Source: Bacteroidaceae bacterium
GTDB taxonomy: Bacteria; Bacteroidota; Bacteroidia; Bacteroidales; Bacteroidaceae
NCBI GenBank assembly: GCA_017552435.1
Contig: JAFZPZ010000020.1
Location: forward strand, 1-40,674
Direction of reading: 5' to 3'
Length of the DNA: 40,674 bases
Shown here: positions 1 through 9,767 of the stretch, in pieces
How positions within the stretch are numbered: position 1 is the first letter of the stretch
Layout of the letters: every line of letters begins with the position of its first letter
The notes under the pieces: generated by a model
What the model was told of the DNA's origin: nothing
What the model saw: only the letters and a program-made list of their open reading frames with translations
Database searches by the model: none
Translations under genes and position numbers: made by a program

Positions 1-14
1 CGCTATATATCTCG

Positions 15-48
15 AAGAACCGCAAGGCATCGCCCTGCGGTTCTTTTT
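15..48 (+). terminator. Intrinsic terminator of a gene lying left of the window
   Basis: A 10-bp stem (AAGAACCGCA at 15-24, TGCGGTTCTT at 36-45) encloses a second GGC/GCC stem and is followed by a T run. It points rightwards, so it should end a plus-strand gene that stops before the window. Positions 49-250 hold no gene that I can support. Confidence 0.75.
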
Positions 49-250
49 GCTTCATTCTGCTCATTTCAGAGGGCAGTATCATTTCCAGTGCCGTGATACA
101 TCCAATTCTATTGGTTGGTGATTGTACGGCCTTATTTTTTCTTCTTGGGAAGGCCTTCCGCCACCACAACGGAACGGGCAGAAAAGTTTTGGAGAAATAA
201 ATGCCTCACCCCTGCCTGAACCGAGGAGAGGTATATCGATAATACAAGCA

Positions 251-281
251 AAGGGGAGCAAACTTGGTGTCTGCTCCCCTT
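251..281 (-). terminator. Terminator-like hairpin downstream of ppiD
   Basis: A perfect 10-bp stem (AAGGGGAGCA at 251-260, TGCTCCCCTT at 272-281) with an 11-nt loop lies 27 nt past the ppiD stop codon. The T tract on the minus side is weak (TTTGCTTGT), so it may act from both sides. Confidence 0.6.
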
Positions 282-307
282 ATTTTAAGTCGGATGTTCT
301 TTTTTCT

Positions 308-2461
308 TTAGAAGAAGATGTAGCGCTTGTCGCTGATGTTGGCTTTCTTCAAGAGCTCGTTGGAGAAGTTACCGATGTTGCGGGAAATGGTTTGCTGTAA
401 CTTCTGCTCTTCTTCCTTCTGGTCGTACTTGACGTTGTTCTTGCTCTGGTCGAGTACCTGGTAAGCATAAACGGCAGACTTGCCCTTGATGCCAGCCTTG
501 AAGTCACCCTTCTTGGCTTTGCTTACAGAACCGCTCAGCGCAGGTTCGCTGGCGCCGACCTTAGAAACGAAGGCATTGCCAGTGAAGGTGATGTGCTTGA
601 TGGTGTCGGTTACGGCACCCTCTATCTTGGCTGCGTCGGCTACGCTCTTCACGCCGTTCAGCTTCTCCATCAGAAGGGCAGCCTTCTTATCCTTCAATAC
701 CTCGTTGGTCAGGTAGGTACGAATCTGCTCGTCATCGAGGGTCAGATAGCCCTTCTTGTGGATACCGGTGAGCATGATGACGAGCAGGTGGTCGTTGTCG
801 CCGCACTCATAGAGGGGAGAAACGTCGCCGACCTTTGTGTCTTCATTGAATATCCAGCGCAGTGCTTCGCGAGTGCTGCGGACATTGACTACGTTATGCT
901 CTGTGCTGCTCACGTTGTTGCGGGTCTGTACGTTGTAGCCAGCCTGTGTAGCATTTGCTTCGATGTCCTCTACCTTGGTATTGCCTGCCAGGAAGCTGCT
1001 GAAGTCGTTGTATGCCTTGCCGTAGGTGTCCTTGCTGAAATCCATAGCACGCTTGATGACAGCGACATCGTATTTGGCAATGATGTTGCGGCGGTCGGTA
1101 ATCTGGGTGATGATGACGCCCTGACCGTCGAGCACAATCTTGTTGTTGCTACCCACGGCTGCAGTGGAGATGGTACTCAGGAACTTGCGGTTGTTTTCGT
1201 CGATAGCCTGACCCTCGTATTGGCTGCTGGTAATCCAGGTCTTTGTAGCAGGCTGGTCATACTTCTTGGCGATGGTGTCGAAATTGGCACCAGCTGCAAG
1301 GGCATTCATGATGCTGTCTGCGGTTTTTTCGATGGCAGCCATGTCGTTGCCCGGAGCGGCAATTTGGCGAATCTCGACAGAATCGGGCAGATTGACTTTG
1401 TTGATGAGACGCACGATGTTGATGGTGTTGTCGTGGTCATGCACGAAGGGACCTACCTGGGAACCCACGCTCAGAGAATCGAGCTGTTCTGCAACATCGT
1501 GTGGCAGAGCCTTGGCGCTGACGGGCAGTGGGCTGTAGGGCACCTGACTTGCTGCCTCGCGGACGGTCTTGGCGGGGTCGGCACCTTCGGCCAGAGCCTG
1601 TGCATAGCCTTCCATCTCCTTCTGGAGGTTGGCCTTGTCGGCATCGCTGGCAACGACGTTGATGTCGATGTACTTAATGTCGCGTGTCTCCTCCTCTGTG
1701 CGGAACATTTCCTTCAGCTCCTCGTACTTGGCCTTGAGCTCGCTGTCTTCCACCGTAATATCATCGTCCTTGATGCTGGTGAAGGGGAGAGCTGCCATGT
1801 AGATTTCAGACTCGTTGGTGCGGCCGTCAAAGTTAGCCTGTGCAGCAACGGGGTTGCTAACCATCAAGCCATTGAGCAGAGTCTGATACTTCTCGTTCAG
1901 CTTCTGTCTGCGGATGTTCTTCTCGATGAAGTTCCAGTAGTTGTTCATCTGCTGGTACTGCTCCTTGACTTCGCTGCTTAACTGCGGGTTAGTCATCACT
2001 TCGTTGTACTGGTTCAGGAACTGTTTGAGCGCGTTCACATCGAAGGTGCCCTGCTGCGTGCGGAAAGGAGTCTGTGCGAGCATCGGATTGCGACCGTTGT
2101 TGATGATGTCCTGCATCTCGGCGTCGGTAACGGTGATACCGAGTTTCTCGCACTCATGCTGCAGGATTTTGTCGTTGACGAGAGTCTGCCATACCTGGTC
2201 GCGCATCATGGAGAGCTGGTCATCGGACAACGTGTTGAGGCCCTGAGTGAACTTTACGACATCGGTGTATTCCTCAACCATTGCGTTAAACTCCTGTACG
2301 TTGATTTTCTCACCGTAGATTTTGCCGACGCGCTGGCGGCTCTCGGTCTGTGTATACGTAAGAGAACGCACGAACTCCTCGGCGATAAATGCAAACAGAG
2401 CAAGGCCTACCGTGGCGATGAGAATCTTGCCTCTGTTGCGGATCTTCTGTAATGTTGCCAT
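308..2461 (-). CDS. ppiD: PpiD/SurA-type periplasmic peptidylprolyl isomerase
   Basis: This encodes a 717-residue membrane-anchored folding factor for proteins that have just crossed the inner membrane. One transmembrane segment lies at about residues 13-31, with the rest predicted periplasmic. A SurA-N-like helical region follows at about 45-200 and a parvulin-type (PPIC) domain at about 358-450, recognised from VEIRQIAAP and the following helix. The long C-terminal part has further parvulin-like secondary structure. Bacteroidetes commonly carry proteins of this length and layout. The neighbouring secA on the same strand fits a secretion role. Prolyl isomerase activity itself cannot be judged from sequence, since many PpiD homologues act mainly as chaperones. 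Confidence 0.85.
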   Translation of the reverse strand: MATLQKIRNRGKILIATVGLALFAFIAEEFVRSLTYTQTESRQRVGKIYGEKINVQEFNAMVEEYTDVVKFTQGLNTLSDDQLSMMRDQVWQTLVNDKILQHECEKLGITVTDAEMQDIINNGRNPMLAQTPFRTQQGTFDVNALKQFLNQYNEVMTNPQLSSEVKEQYQQMNNYWNFIEKNIRRQKLNEKYQTLLNGLMVSNPVAAQANFDGRTNESEIYMAALPFTSIKDDDITVEDSELKAKYEELKEMFRTEEETRDIKYIDINVVASDADKANLQKEMEGYAQALAEGADPAKTVREAASQVPYSPLPVSAKALPHDVAEQLDSLSVGSQVGPFVHDHDNTINIVRLINKVNLPDSVEIRQIAAPGNDMAAIEKTADSIMNALAAGANFDTIAKKYDQPATKTWITSSQYEGQAIDENNRKFLSTISTAAVGSNNKIVLDGQGVIITQITDRRNIIAKYDVAVIKRAMDFSKDTYGKAYNDFSSFLAGNTKVEDIEANATQAGYNVQTRNNVSSTEHNVVNVRSTREALRWIFNEDTKVGDVSPLYECGDNDHLLVIMLTGIHKKGYLTLDDEQIRTYLTNEVLKDKKAALLMEKLNGVKSVADAAKIEGAVTDTIKHITFTGNAFVSKVGASEPALSGSVSKAKKGDFKAGIKGKSAVYAYQVLDQSKNNVKYDQKEEEQKLQQTISRNIGNFSNELLKKANISDKRYIFF

Positions 2462-2506
2462 TGTTTATTTTATGTTTTGTTTATTATTATAATCGTAAAA
2501 AGCGCA

Positions 2507-2514
2507 CAAAGGTA
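2507..2514 (-). promoter_or_regulatory. Candidate -7 element upstream of ppiD
   Basis: The minus strand reads TACCTTTG, matching the Bacteroidetes -7 consensus TAnnTTTG, 46 nt upstream of the ppiD start. No clear -33 TTTG is seen at the expected 19-21 nt spacing. Confidence 0.5.
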
Positions 2515-2563
2515 CGTATTTTTTTTTATATAACAGACTTTTACATGAGAAAAAGTTGTTATT

Positions 2564-2598
2564 AATTCATAATTCACAATTCATAATTCATAATTTGG
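2564..2598. repeat. Heptad-period repeat tract (intergenic)
   Basis: Four heptads AATTCAT, AATTCAC, AATTCAT, AATTCAT, then AATTTGG, run without a gap between ppiD and the acidic protein gene. This is one of a family of 7-nt-period tracts in the window. Confidence 0.8.
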
Positions 2599-2655
2599 TC
2601 ACTTGACAAATGCCAGGACGGCAGTAAAACTATAAATTATAACTTATGAATTGCT

Positions 2656-3096
2656 TCAGTCCTCCAACAATTGCTTCAGGAATGCGTCGAGGTCTTCCTC
2701 GAGTCCATCGAGCAGTGTGCTGTCAATCATTACTGTTTCTTCGCTGTCGATGATGACGAGATCCTGCAGCGTCTCATGGTCCTCGTCAATGAGTACGAAA
2801 CTGAAAGGCTGCATGATGCTCATCTGCTCAATGTTGGGGCGCAGATCTTCAATACAGCTGCGCAGGATAGGCACGATGTCCTCGTAGAAATCCTCGTCGG
2901 AGTTTTTGATCCACTCTTCGATGATGCAGCGGTCGAGCTCCTCGTCATCGTCGTTGTAGGTGCGAATCTCGCCCGTGTAGTTGCTAACCAGAAGGTGAAT
3001 GTCCGTCATGACAGGTTCTGCCTCGGCGGGGAATTTTTCGATAACCTTGCGCAGCGTGCGTTCTATCTGCTGGATTGTCTGTTTACTTGCTTCCAT
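2656..3096 (-). CDS. Small acidic protein of unknown function
   Basis: A 146-residue soluble protein with no signal peptide or membrane segment. It is strongly acidic, with clusters such as YNDDDEELD and the C-terminal FLKQLLED. The N-terminal half looks helical, and the middle is predicted alpha/beta around the segment MQPFSFVLIDEDHE. It lies between ppiD and secA on the same strand, 65 nt from secA. I do not recognise a characterised family; it resembles conserved hypothetical proteins of Bacteroidales. The coding call rests on the uninterrupted frame, clean start, normal codon use and position. A role in secretion is only a guess from the neighbours. Confidence 0.75.
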   Translation of the reverse strand: MEASKQTIQQIERTLRKVIEKFPAEAEPVMTDIHLLVSNYTGEIRTYNDDDEELDRCIIEEWIKNSDEDFYEDIVPILRSCIEDLRPNIEQMSIMQPFSFVLIDEDHETLQDLVIIDSEETVMIDSTLLDGLEEDLDAFLKQLLED

Positions 3097-3101
3097 ATTT
3101 A

Positions 3102-3129
3102 AGTAAAGAGTGAAGAGTTAAGAGTGAAG
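3102..3129. repeat. Heptad-period repeat tract (intergenic)
   Basis: Four heptads AGTAAAG, AGTGAAG, AGTTAAG, AGTGAAG sit between secA and the acidic protein gene. Confidence 0.8.
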
Positions 3130-3161
3130 GATTTGCTACGTTCTGAATAACTATGAACTGT

Positions 3162-6100
3162 TTACAGGTTTCTTCCGTGACACTGCTTGAATTTCTTTCC
3201 ACTACCGCAGGGACAGGGATCATTGCGGCCTGGCAGATTCTCCCGACGGATGGGCTGCATGGGCTGACGCTCGCGGGTGTCGCGTGCTGCAGCCTGTTGC
3301 TGTCCGGCATCGGTTAGCTCTCCGCGTGACTCCTGCAAGCGAGGATGCTCGCGACGAGGAGCTTCCTGCTGCTGTGGTGCTTCCTGAATCTGTAGTTCCG
3401 GAATCATAGCGCGCATGATAATACCTACGGTCCTGTCGTTGATTTGGTTAATCATGTCATCGAAGAGCTTGGCACTCTCCAATTTGAAAATGAGCAGGGG
3501 ATCTTTCTGCTCGTAGCTGGCGTTGTGAACACTGTGCTTCAACTCGTCGAGCAGCCTCAGGTTCTCTTTCCATGCATCATCGATGATATGCAGAATGATG
3601 GCCTTGTGGAATGCTGTCACGACACTGCGCGACTGGCTTTCGTAAGCCTCCTTGAGGTTAGATGGAATGTTGTACTGGCGGTTGCCTGCAATGACGGGAA
3701 CCAAGAGGTTCTCGTACATGGCACCCTGTGGACCTTCGTAGATGTGCGTTACCACCTTGTTGGCGTTGTGCATCATGATTTCCGTCTTCTGCTGGAAGCG
3801 CTCTAGTACCTTCTGATATGCCAGTTCTGCTATGTCGTCGAGCTTCGTGTTCTCGAATTCTTCGGCCGTGAAGGGCACTTCCATTGCCATGATTTCAAGG
3901 AAGCGCAGGCGACAGCCTTCGTAGTCATTGTTCTCCAGAATGTTGCAGACACGGTCCCAGATCATGTTGCTGATGTCCATGCCAAGACGTTCGCCAATGA
4001 GAGCGTGACGGCGCTTTTCATAGATGACTGTACGCTGTTTGTTCATTACGTCGTCGTACTCCAATAGGTTCTTACGAATGCCAAAGTGGTTCTCCTCAAC
4101 ACGTTTTTGAGCATTCTCGATGCTGCGAGTAATCATGCTATGCTCAATCATCTCGCCGTCCTTGAAACCGAGGCTGTCCATCACCCTGGCGATACGTTCG
4201 CTGGCGAAGAGACGCATCAGCTTGTCCTCGATACTAACGAAGAAGACACTGCTGCCTGGGTCGCCCTGACGTCCGGAACGTCCGCGCAACTGGCGATCCA
4301 CACGGCGACTCTCATGGCGCTCTGTGCCGACAATAGCCAAACCACCTGCGGCCTTGACTTCCGGCGAGAGCTTAATATCCGTACCACGACCTGCCATGTT
4401 GGTGGCAATAGTTACGGTACCCAGCATGCGCTCCTCGGTTGTTATCTTCGATGCTGCATCATCTGGTTCGCGCTTTTCTTTCTTGGCAATTTCGGCCTCG
4501 ATGCGCGTCTGATAGTTTACGGCAGCACCACGCTCTGTGAAGGCCCGGCCGTCGGTGGCAACGAAGACGGTGCCTAATGCGCTCTGGCCAGCAAGTGCCA
4601 CGATGTCTGCTTCCTTCTGGTGAAGTTTAGCGTTGAGCACTTGGTGAGGAATCTTGCGCATCTGAAGCATCTTGCTCAACATCTCGGAAATCTCTACACT
4701 CGTGGTGCCCACAAGTACAGGACGGCCTGTCGTGCGCATAAGTTCAACTTCCTCAATGACAGCCTTGTACTTTTCTCGCTGTGTACGATAGACACGATCA
4801 TTCATGTCCTTGCGAACCACGGGACGATTGGTCGGTACCTCCACCACATCAAGCTTATAGATGTCCCAGAATTCACCGGCTTCTGTGACAGCGGTACCTG
4901 TCATGCCTGCCAGTTTGTGATACATGCGGAAGTAGTTCTGCAGGGTGATGGTGGCGTAGGTCTGCGTGGCAGCCTGCACCTGTACATGTTCCTTGGCTTC
5001 GACAGCTTGATGCAGTCCATCGCTCCAACGTCGCCCTTCCATGATACGTCCTGTCTGTTCATCCACAATCTTCACCTCACCGTCCTGGATGACATACTCG
5101 TCGTTGAGGTTGAACATGGTGTATGCCTTCAGCAGCTGCTGTATGGTGTGTACGCGTTCGCTCTTGGTGGCGTAGTCATTGAAGATACGGTCTTTTTCTT
5201 CAATCTTTTCTTCGTCCGTCTTGTCAGACGCGTCGATTTGCGACAGGGTAGTGGCGATGTCGGGCAAGATGAAAAGCTCAGGGTCATTGACTTGCGAGGC
5301 TAACCATTCGTTGCCCTTGTCGGTCAGTTCCACGCTGTTCAGCTTTTCGTCTACCACGAAATAAAGTGGGTTCGTGGCTTCGGGCATGCGGCGGTTGTTG
5401 TTCTCCATGTAGATTTCCTCGGTGGAGAGCATGCCTGCCTTGATGCCAGGCTCGGAAAGGAACTTGATGAGTGGCTTATTCTTTGGCAAAGCCTTATGAC
5501 TGCGGAACAGGGCCAGGAAGCCTTCGGCAGTCTTTTGCTTGTCATTAGCTTCTGTGCCTTCCGTAATCTGTTTCTTGGCATCGGCCAAGTACTGCGTAGC
5601 TAGTTGGCGCTGAACGCCTACAAGACGCTCTACCAATGGCTGGTATTGCTCGAATTGTTGATCATCGCCCTTCGGCACGGGGCCAGAAATGATGAGCGGC
5701 GTGCGGGCATCATCGATGAGGACAGAGTCCACCTCGTCCACAATAGCATAGTTATGGGAGCGTTGCACGAGATCCTTGGGGTCTTGTGCCATGTTGTCGC
5801 GCAGGTAGTCGAAACCGAACTCATTATTCGTACCAAATGTGATGTCAGCCAAATATGCCTTGCGTCGTGATTCACTATTTGGCTGATGCTTGTCGATGCA
5901 GTCTACACTCAGGCCGTGGAACATGTAGATGGGGCCCATCCACTCGGAGTCACGCTTGGCCAGGTAGTCGTTGACGGTAACAACATGTACACCGTTGCCA
6001 GTAAGAGCGTTCAGAAAGACTGGGAGCGTAGCAGTGAGAGTTTTACCCTCACCCGTGAACATTTCGGCAATCTTGCCTTGATGCAACACTGTGCCGCCGA

Positions 6101-6629
6101 AAAGCTGCACGTCGAAGTGCACCATGTCCCATTTCAGGTCGTTGCCGCCAGCCACCCAATGGTTGTGGTAGATGGCTTTGTCACCTTCAATGTCAACGAA
6201 GTCATGTGATGCAGCGAGGTCACGGTCGAAATCGTTGGCAGTGACTTCTACCGTCTCGTTCTTTGCAAAACGCTCTGCGGTGCTTTTTACAATGGCGAAC
6301 ACCTCGGCACGTTCTTTGTCGAGAGCTTTCTCGAAAGTTTCAAGGACGTCCTTCTCTAACTTGTCAATCTGTGCGAAGATGGGGGCGCGGTCCTGAATCT
6401 CAGTATTGGGAATCTTGTCTTTCAAAGCTTGTATCTGCCCTCGTAAGTCTGAGACAGAGTCTTGTACACGCTGTCTGATTACTTTGGAGCGCGCGCGGAG
6501 TTCATCATTCGATAGTGCCTGAATCTCGGGATAAACCTGCAGTACCGCTTCTACCATAGGGCGATAGGCTTTCAGGTCACGGCTTTTCTTGTCGCCGAAT
6601 ATTTTTACCAAAAACTTGGAAATGTCCAT
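3162..6629 (-). CDS. secA: Preprotein translocase ATPase SecA
   Basis: This is the motor ATPase that drives unfolded preproteins through SecYEG. The Walker A motif MFTGEGKT is at about residues 190-197, and the DEAD-like motif [15 protein letters not shown] at about 298-311. The second nucleotide-binding fold shows [12 protein letters not shown] and [13 protein letters not shown]. The C-terminus carries the zinc-binding SEC-C motif ([13 protein letters not shown]), which binds SecB or ribosomes in relatives. At 1155 residues it is longer than the E. coli protein (about 900), as is usual in Bacteroidetes; the extra length includes inserts near residues 60-150 and 320-450. The start MDISKF is the expected one. 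Confidence 0.98.
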   Translation of the reverse strand: MDISKFLVKIFGDKKSRDLKAYRPMVEAVLQVYPEIQALSNDELRARSKVIRQRVQDSVSDLRGQIQALKDKIPNTEIQDRAPIFAQIDKLEKDVLETFEKALDKERAEVFAIVKSTAERFAKNETVEVTANDFDRDLAASHDFVDIEGDKAIYHNHWVAGGNDLKWDMVHFDVQLFGGTVLHQGKIAEMFTGEGKTLTATLPVFLNALTGNGVHVVTVNDYLAKRDSEWMGPIYMFHGLSVDCIDKHQPNSESRRKAYLADITFGTNNEFGFDYLRDNMAQDPKDLVQRSHNYAIVDEVDSVLIDDARTPLIISGPVPKGDDQQFEQYQPLVERLVGVQRQLATQYLADAKKQITEGTEANDKQKTAEGFLALFRSHKALPKNKPLIKFLSEPGIKAGMLSTEEIYMENNNRRMPEATNPLYFVVDEKLNSVELTDKGNEWLASQVNDPELFILPDIATTLSQIDASDKTDEEKIEEKDRIFNDYATKSERVHTIQQLLKAYTMFNLNDEYVIQDGEVKIVDEQTGRIMEGRRWSDGLHQAVEAKEHVQVQAATQTYATITLQNYFRMYHKLAGMTGTAVTEAGEFWDIYKLDVVEVPTNRPVVRKDMNDRVYRTQREKYKAVIEEVELMRTTGRPVLVGTTSVEISEMLSKMLQMRKIPHQVLNAKLHQKEADIVALAGQSALGTVFVATDGRAFTERGAAVNYQTRIEAEIAKKEKREPDDAASKITTEERMLGTVTIATNMAGRGTDIKLSPEVKAAGGLAIVGTERHESRRVDRQLRGRSGRQGDPGSSVFFVSIEDKLMRLFASERIARVMDSLGFKDGEMIEHSMITRSIENAQKRVEENHFGIRKNLLEYDDVMNKQRTVIYEKRRHALIGERLGMDISNMIWDRVCNILENNDYEGCRLRFLEIMAMEVPFTAEEFENTKLDDIAELAYQKVLERFQQKTEIMMHNANKVVTHIYEGPQGAMYENLLVPVIAGNRQYNIPSNLKEAYESQSRSVVTAFHKAIILHIIDDAWKENLRLLDELKHSVHNASYEQKDPLLIFKLESAKLFDDMINQINDRTVGIIMRAMIPELQIQEAPQQQEAPRREHPRLQESRGELTDAGQQQAAARDTRERQPMQPIRRENLPGRNDPCPCGSGKKFKQCHGRNL

Positions 6630-6681
6630 ATATTATATAATGTATTTAGTCGTTTGGGAAATTGGTCGTTTATCGTTTGGG

Positions 6682-6720
6682 TTCTCCCTTCTCCTCGAAG
6701 TGGAGCCAGGAGGTGAGGCT
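6682..6720. repeat. Degenerate CTCC/GGAG dispersed repeat
   Basis: TTCTCCCTTCTCC is followed by GGAGCCAGGAGGTGAG, which resembles the C-rich/G-rich palindromic repeats seen inside nearby genes (8285-8335, 8388-8410, 12417-12490). It lies just past the end of the phosphatase-like gene. Confidence 0.35.
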
Positions 6721-6722
6721 TC

Positions 6723-8372
6723 TTAGTAATTCAATGGTGCCTGTGGGCAGGCATTGGGGGCACGGATACGAAGGGTCTGTGCTATAGTGGGGGCCACCTG
6801 GTCGATACTAACGGGTATGCGCACCTTTTCCGGTACAATGCCTGCGCCAAAGAAGAAGAGCGGGAAACTCAAGTAGGATTCACGACTGAGTGACTGTTCG
6901 TGTGTGTCTTCATTGTTGAGGACCCAGCCTGGAGATACCTGTATGAGAATGTCGCCCGAGCACTTCGGATTGTAGGCATTGCGCAGTTTGCTGATGCCGG
7001 GCGTCCAGGCTCCCAGGGCAAGTCGCTGACTAGTATAGACATCCTTTACGCCACTCAGTTGGATGAGGAAGGCACTGCAACGGTCGAGCACCTCTGCCAA
7101 ATTGAGATTGCGGTTCTCTATGAGCTTGAGGTTGAGGTAGAGCTGATTGTCGATAGCTGTCTCCACATAATTCCCCTGCCCGTATACGGCAATGAGGTAC
7201 ATGTTGAGCAATAACTGTGCCTTGCTAATAGAGAAGATGCCGGTGGGAATACGGTACTTGCTCAAATCCATCATCTCTTCTGAATCGAAGTAGCCTGTGC
7301 TGGTGATAATGAACAATGTCTTTTCCATGCCTACCTTCAGGTCCACGAAATCGAGGATTTCTTCCAGTTGTCGGTCCAGCCGGGCATATGTATCCTGCAT
7401 CTCCATGCCATACTGCATGGCCGATTGGTGGTCGTAGGCACCAGCATAATAGGTCAGCGTCAGCATGTCAGTCACGGCATCTGTACCAAGCCCTGCTTTC
7501 TCGATGGCTTCTTTGGCAAAGAGATTGATTTCGTCGTTGACGCAGGCCGTGGCTTTAAACTCTCGGAACTTACGATTGCTGTTGAATTTGTGGCTGAAAG
7601 GCTTGACCCTTTTCCCACCAGAAGATACAAAATACTGGAAACTTGCCACTTGGTCGTTGAGCGGCTGCCAATGGATATCGTCAATGCGACTTTCAAGCGA
7701 AGAACGGACATCATATTCTGTGGCCCAGTCAGGATAGTCGTCGTAGTAGCAGGTTGCAGCCCATTTGCCCGTCCAGTCATCGAGCCAGAATGCTTCGTTT
7801 CCAGCATGTCCGGCACCGAGGATGGCTGCTTCGCGTGTCGGAGCGATAGAATAGACAATGCTCTTTCCCTCGGAAGAAATCTTCAGCTCGTCGCCAATAG
7901 TTGAGACGGCCAAATGCTTGGGAGATGACTTCTCGCTTGTGTGGATGCCTGGATAGGTTTCGTCATCCACGCAGAAGACAGGCAGAAGAGTTTGACGGTC
8001 GAGCCAATGGCTGCCAACAATGCCGTTGACGTAAGGATTCGTGCCCGTCATCAGACATGCCATTGCAGAGGCACGGTCTGGAGAATTGAATGGATATTCT
8101 GCCTGTGAATAGAAACGTCCCTGTTCCTTAAGCCGTTGAAAACCTCCTTGACCATAAAGCGGTGTGAAGGCATCCAAATAATCGCTTCGCAACTGGTCGA
8201 TGACGATGTTCACCACCAACGAAGGCACCTGCGGTGCATCCTGGGCCTGTGCAACAATGGACACAGCCATGAAACAGGCAAGGAGAGATCCCCCGAACCC
8301 CTTTAGGGGGAGAGTACCTCCCCAACATCCTTTAGATGAATAATTTTTATCTTTTGTTTTTTCCTTTTTCAT
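6723..8372 (-). CDS. Alkaline-phosphatase-superfamily protein, probably catalytically degenerate
   Basis: A 549-residue exported protein. The hydrophobic core LLACFMAVSIVAQA acts as signal peptide. It is preceded by an unusual N-terminal stretch, KGCWGGTLPLKGFGG, which is encoded by a C-rich/G-rich dispersed repeat. The fold is that of type I phosphodiesterase/PafA-like enzymes: VNIVIDQLRSDY holds the first metal-ligand Asp, and MTGTNPYVNGIVGSHW and the C-terminal DQVAPTIAQTL are family hallmarks. However, the segment that is normally TGPGHAS reads NSPDRAS, and the usual TADHG metal motif reads ITSTGYF, so the nucleophile and key metal ligands appear lost. It overlaps the Lnb-like gene by 26 nt and is probably co-transcribed with it. 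The substrate is unknown, and a non-enzymatic role is possible. Confidence 0.8.
   Translation of the reverse strand: MKKEKTKDKNYSSKGCWGGTLPLKGFGGSLLACFMAVSIVAQAQDAPQVPSLVVNIVIDQLRSDYLDAFTPLYGQGGFQRLKEQGRFYSQAEYPFNSPDRASAMACLMTGTNPYVNGIVGSHWLDRQTLLPVFCVDDETYPGIHTSEKSSPKHLAVSTIGDELKISSEGKSIVYSIAPTREAAILGAGHAGNEAFWLDDWTGKWAATCYYDDYPDWATEYDVRSSLESRIDDIHWQPLNDQVASFQYFVSSGGKRVKPFSHKFNSNRKFREFKATACVNDEINLFAKEAIEKAGLGTDAVTDMLTLTYYAGAYDHQSAMQYGMEMQDTYARLDRQLEEILDFVDLKVGMEKTLFIITSTGYFDSEEMMDLSKYRIPTGIFSISKAQLLLNMYLIAVYGQGNYVETAIDNQLYLNLKLIENRNLNLAEVLDRCSAFLIQLSGVKDVYTSQRLALGAWTPGISKLRNAYNPKCSGDILIQVSPGWVLNNEDTHEQSLSRESYLSFPLFFFGAGIVPEKVRIPVSIDQVAPTIAQTLRIRAPNACPQAPLNY
8285..8335. repeat. C-rich/G-rich dispersed repeat inside a signal-peptide region
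   Basis: The segment contains CCCCCGAACCCCTTTAGGGG and then GTACCTCCCC, an imperfect palindrome. It encodes the odd N-terminal segment of the phosphatase-like protein. Related copies are at 8388-8410, 10486-10517 and 12417-12490. Confidence 0.6.
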
Positions 8373-9645
8373 TTATTTTTACTTTACTCCCTCTAAGGGG
8401 GGTGGGGGCTTTCTTTCTCCTTACGAAGTAGTAGCTAACTGGCCTTGTCAGCAAACACAATGCCAAAGGTACGGTTATTTTTGCGAAAACTTGCGGAATC
8501 CATGGAGAAAATAACAAGAATAGTGCCAAAACAGCAAATTGGAAGGCATACCAGAGTGTCGGTTTGTGCTTAATGACTGATTTTATGACAAGCGGGATGC
8601 CTATCAGGGCAACGGGATTCAATACCCAAATCTGCCAATTTGAGTCGACTGCAGGATGGTCAGAGAACAGAAACATGAAGGTCAGAAGCATACCTGCCAC
8701 TCCTTGTAACAGCAGCAATAATACGTCCCAAAGCCAAAAGAAATGTTTTGTCCAGATTTCAAACAACATGATAAGAAGGCAGACGGCTCCGAATGTCAGC
8801 ATTGTCTGCCAAGGGAGGAGAGGGAATTCGGGTACAATGACTTGCGGCTGTGCTTCCAGAAGGACCTTTTTCTGTCTTACAAGTGGTCGCATATCTCCTT
8901 TTAGCGTACAGATGAAAGCATTGTCCAAGGAGCGCATCAAGTTATCTGGAATGAACATTGCAGCGTGTTCAGACATAATAGTGTCCACTTCGGCACCAAG
9001 CAGAAGGTCGTTTCCTTCCTGTGCCCAAGGGTGTTTTGCTGTATAGTGGTGCAATATCTCGCGGGCAGTCAAATGGGGTAATGTGTCGGGATACTGAATG
9101 CGGCCATTGATGGCTTGCTCCACCATATCGCGCACCATAGTTGTACAGTTCTTGTAGAGAAAGCTGTATCGGTATTCGCGATTCTCGGGAAGGCTGTTCT
9201 CAATGAGTCGGCTTGTCAGACGCCGTGCCTCTGACGGTGTCAGGTTCAACTCCTGTTCTGTGATGCTCGAACCGCGTTCTTGGTATTCCCTGACAAAATA
9301 TTTCCAAGGAATTGCCTGCACCATGTAATCGGTTTGCCCAAGTACAAAGTGCCATGCAAAGAACGGCTTACTTAAATCGAAGACACCATAGTTGAAGACG
9401 GTATCCCAAGCTCCCTCTCCGTTCCCTTCTTGGGGAAGTACTTGGCATCGGATAGCAGTGTGACCGTATAGTTCATAAATCTCCTGCCCCGGCGAGCAGG
9501 TGAGTAACGTTACCCTTATGCTGTCCTGTTGGGCCATTCTTGGATTCTCAGGTAACAAGGCGCGCTTCTCTTGTGCGGAAGACCGCCCGCCATTGACCAT
9601 CGGCCATAGCAAAAGGAGCAAGATTATGGTGATTTTCTTAAACAC
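8347..9645 (-). CDS. lnb: Lnb-like DUF4105 protein with five-helix membrane domain
   Basis: A 432-residue inner-membrane protein. A signal or anchor segment (ITIILLLLLWPMV) leads into a periplasmic domain with the DUF4105 signature LLTCSPGQEIYELYGHTAIR at about residues 47-66. From about residue 275 there are five hydrophobic helices. This two-part layout matches the family that, as I recall, was shown in Bacteroides to N-acylate lipoproteins, completing maturation in a phylum that lacks Lnt. It starts at GTG, with a -7 promoter element 5 nt upstream, so the mRNA is probably leaderless. The extreme C-terminus (KKAPTPLRG) is encoded by a dispersed repeat. The role assignment rests on family memory. 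Confidence 0.72.
   Translation of the reverse strand: MFKKITIILLLLLWPMVNGGRSSAQEKRALLPENPRMAQQDSIRVTLLTCSPGQEIYELYGHTAIRCQVLPQEGNGEGAWDTVFNYGVFDLSKPFFAWHFVLGQTDYMVQAIPWKYFVREYQERGSSITEQELNLTPSEARRLTSRLIENSLPENREYRYSFLYKNCTTMVRDMVEQAINGRIQYPDTLPHLTAREILHHYTAKHPWAQEGNDLLLGAEVDTIMSEHAAMFIPDNLMRSLDNAFICTLKGDMRPLVRQKKVLLEAQPQVIVPEFPLLPWQTMLTFGAVCLLIMLFEIWTKHFFWLWDVLLLLLQGVAGMLLTFMFLFSDHPAVDSNWQIWVLNPVALIGIPLVIKSVIKHKPTLWYAFQFAVLALFLLFSPWIPQVFAKITVPLALCLLTRPVSYYFVRRKKAPTPLRGSKVKINEKGKNKR
8388..8410. repeat. C-rich/G-rich dispersed repeat at the lnb 3' end
   Basis: CTCCCTCTAAGGGGGGTGGG is an imperfect palindrome that supplies the last residues of the Lnb-like protein. It shares the core CTCCC...AAGGGG with the copies at 8285-8335 and 12417-12490. 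Confidence 0.55.
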
Positions 9646-9650
9646 GGGCG

Positions 9651-9658
9651 CAAAGATA
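9651..9658 (-). promoter_or_regulatory. -7 promoter element for lnb (leaderless)
   Basis: The minus strand reads TATCTTTG and then GCGCCC before the GTG start codon. In Bacteroidetes transcription starts a few nt after TAnnTTTG, so the transcript should begin at or next to the start codon. No strong -33 box is visible. Confidence 0.6.
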
Positions 9659-9754
9659 CTATATTTTATTGTAAAAGGCGGTATGTTTTCCTACTTTTTT
9701 AGCTGCAAGCGTCAAATCTTTCTGTCATTGTGCCACATTCTTGATTGTTTTTTA

Positions 9755-9762
9755 TATCTTTG
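9755..9762 (+). promoter_or_regulatory. -7 promoter element for coaX (leaderless)
   Basis: TATCTTTG matches TAnnTTTG and is followed by CACCC and then the GTG start at 9768. The arrangement is the mirror image of the divergent lnb promoter. The -33 region is weak. Confidence 0.6.
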
Positions 9763-9767
9763 CACCC

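Noticed and set aside
593-1981. 462-codon open frame on the plus strand
   Set aside because: It lies antisense to ppiD, has unusual composition rich in Val, Leu and Cys, and no domain is recognisable. The minus-strand gene explains the open frame.
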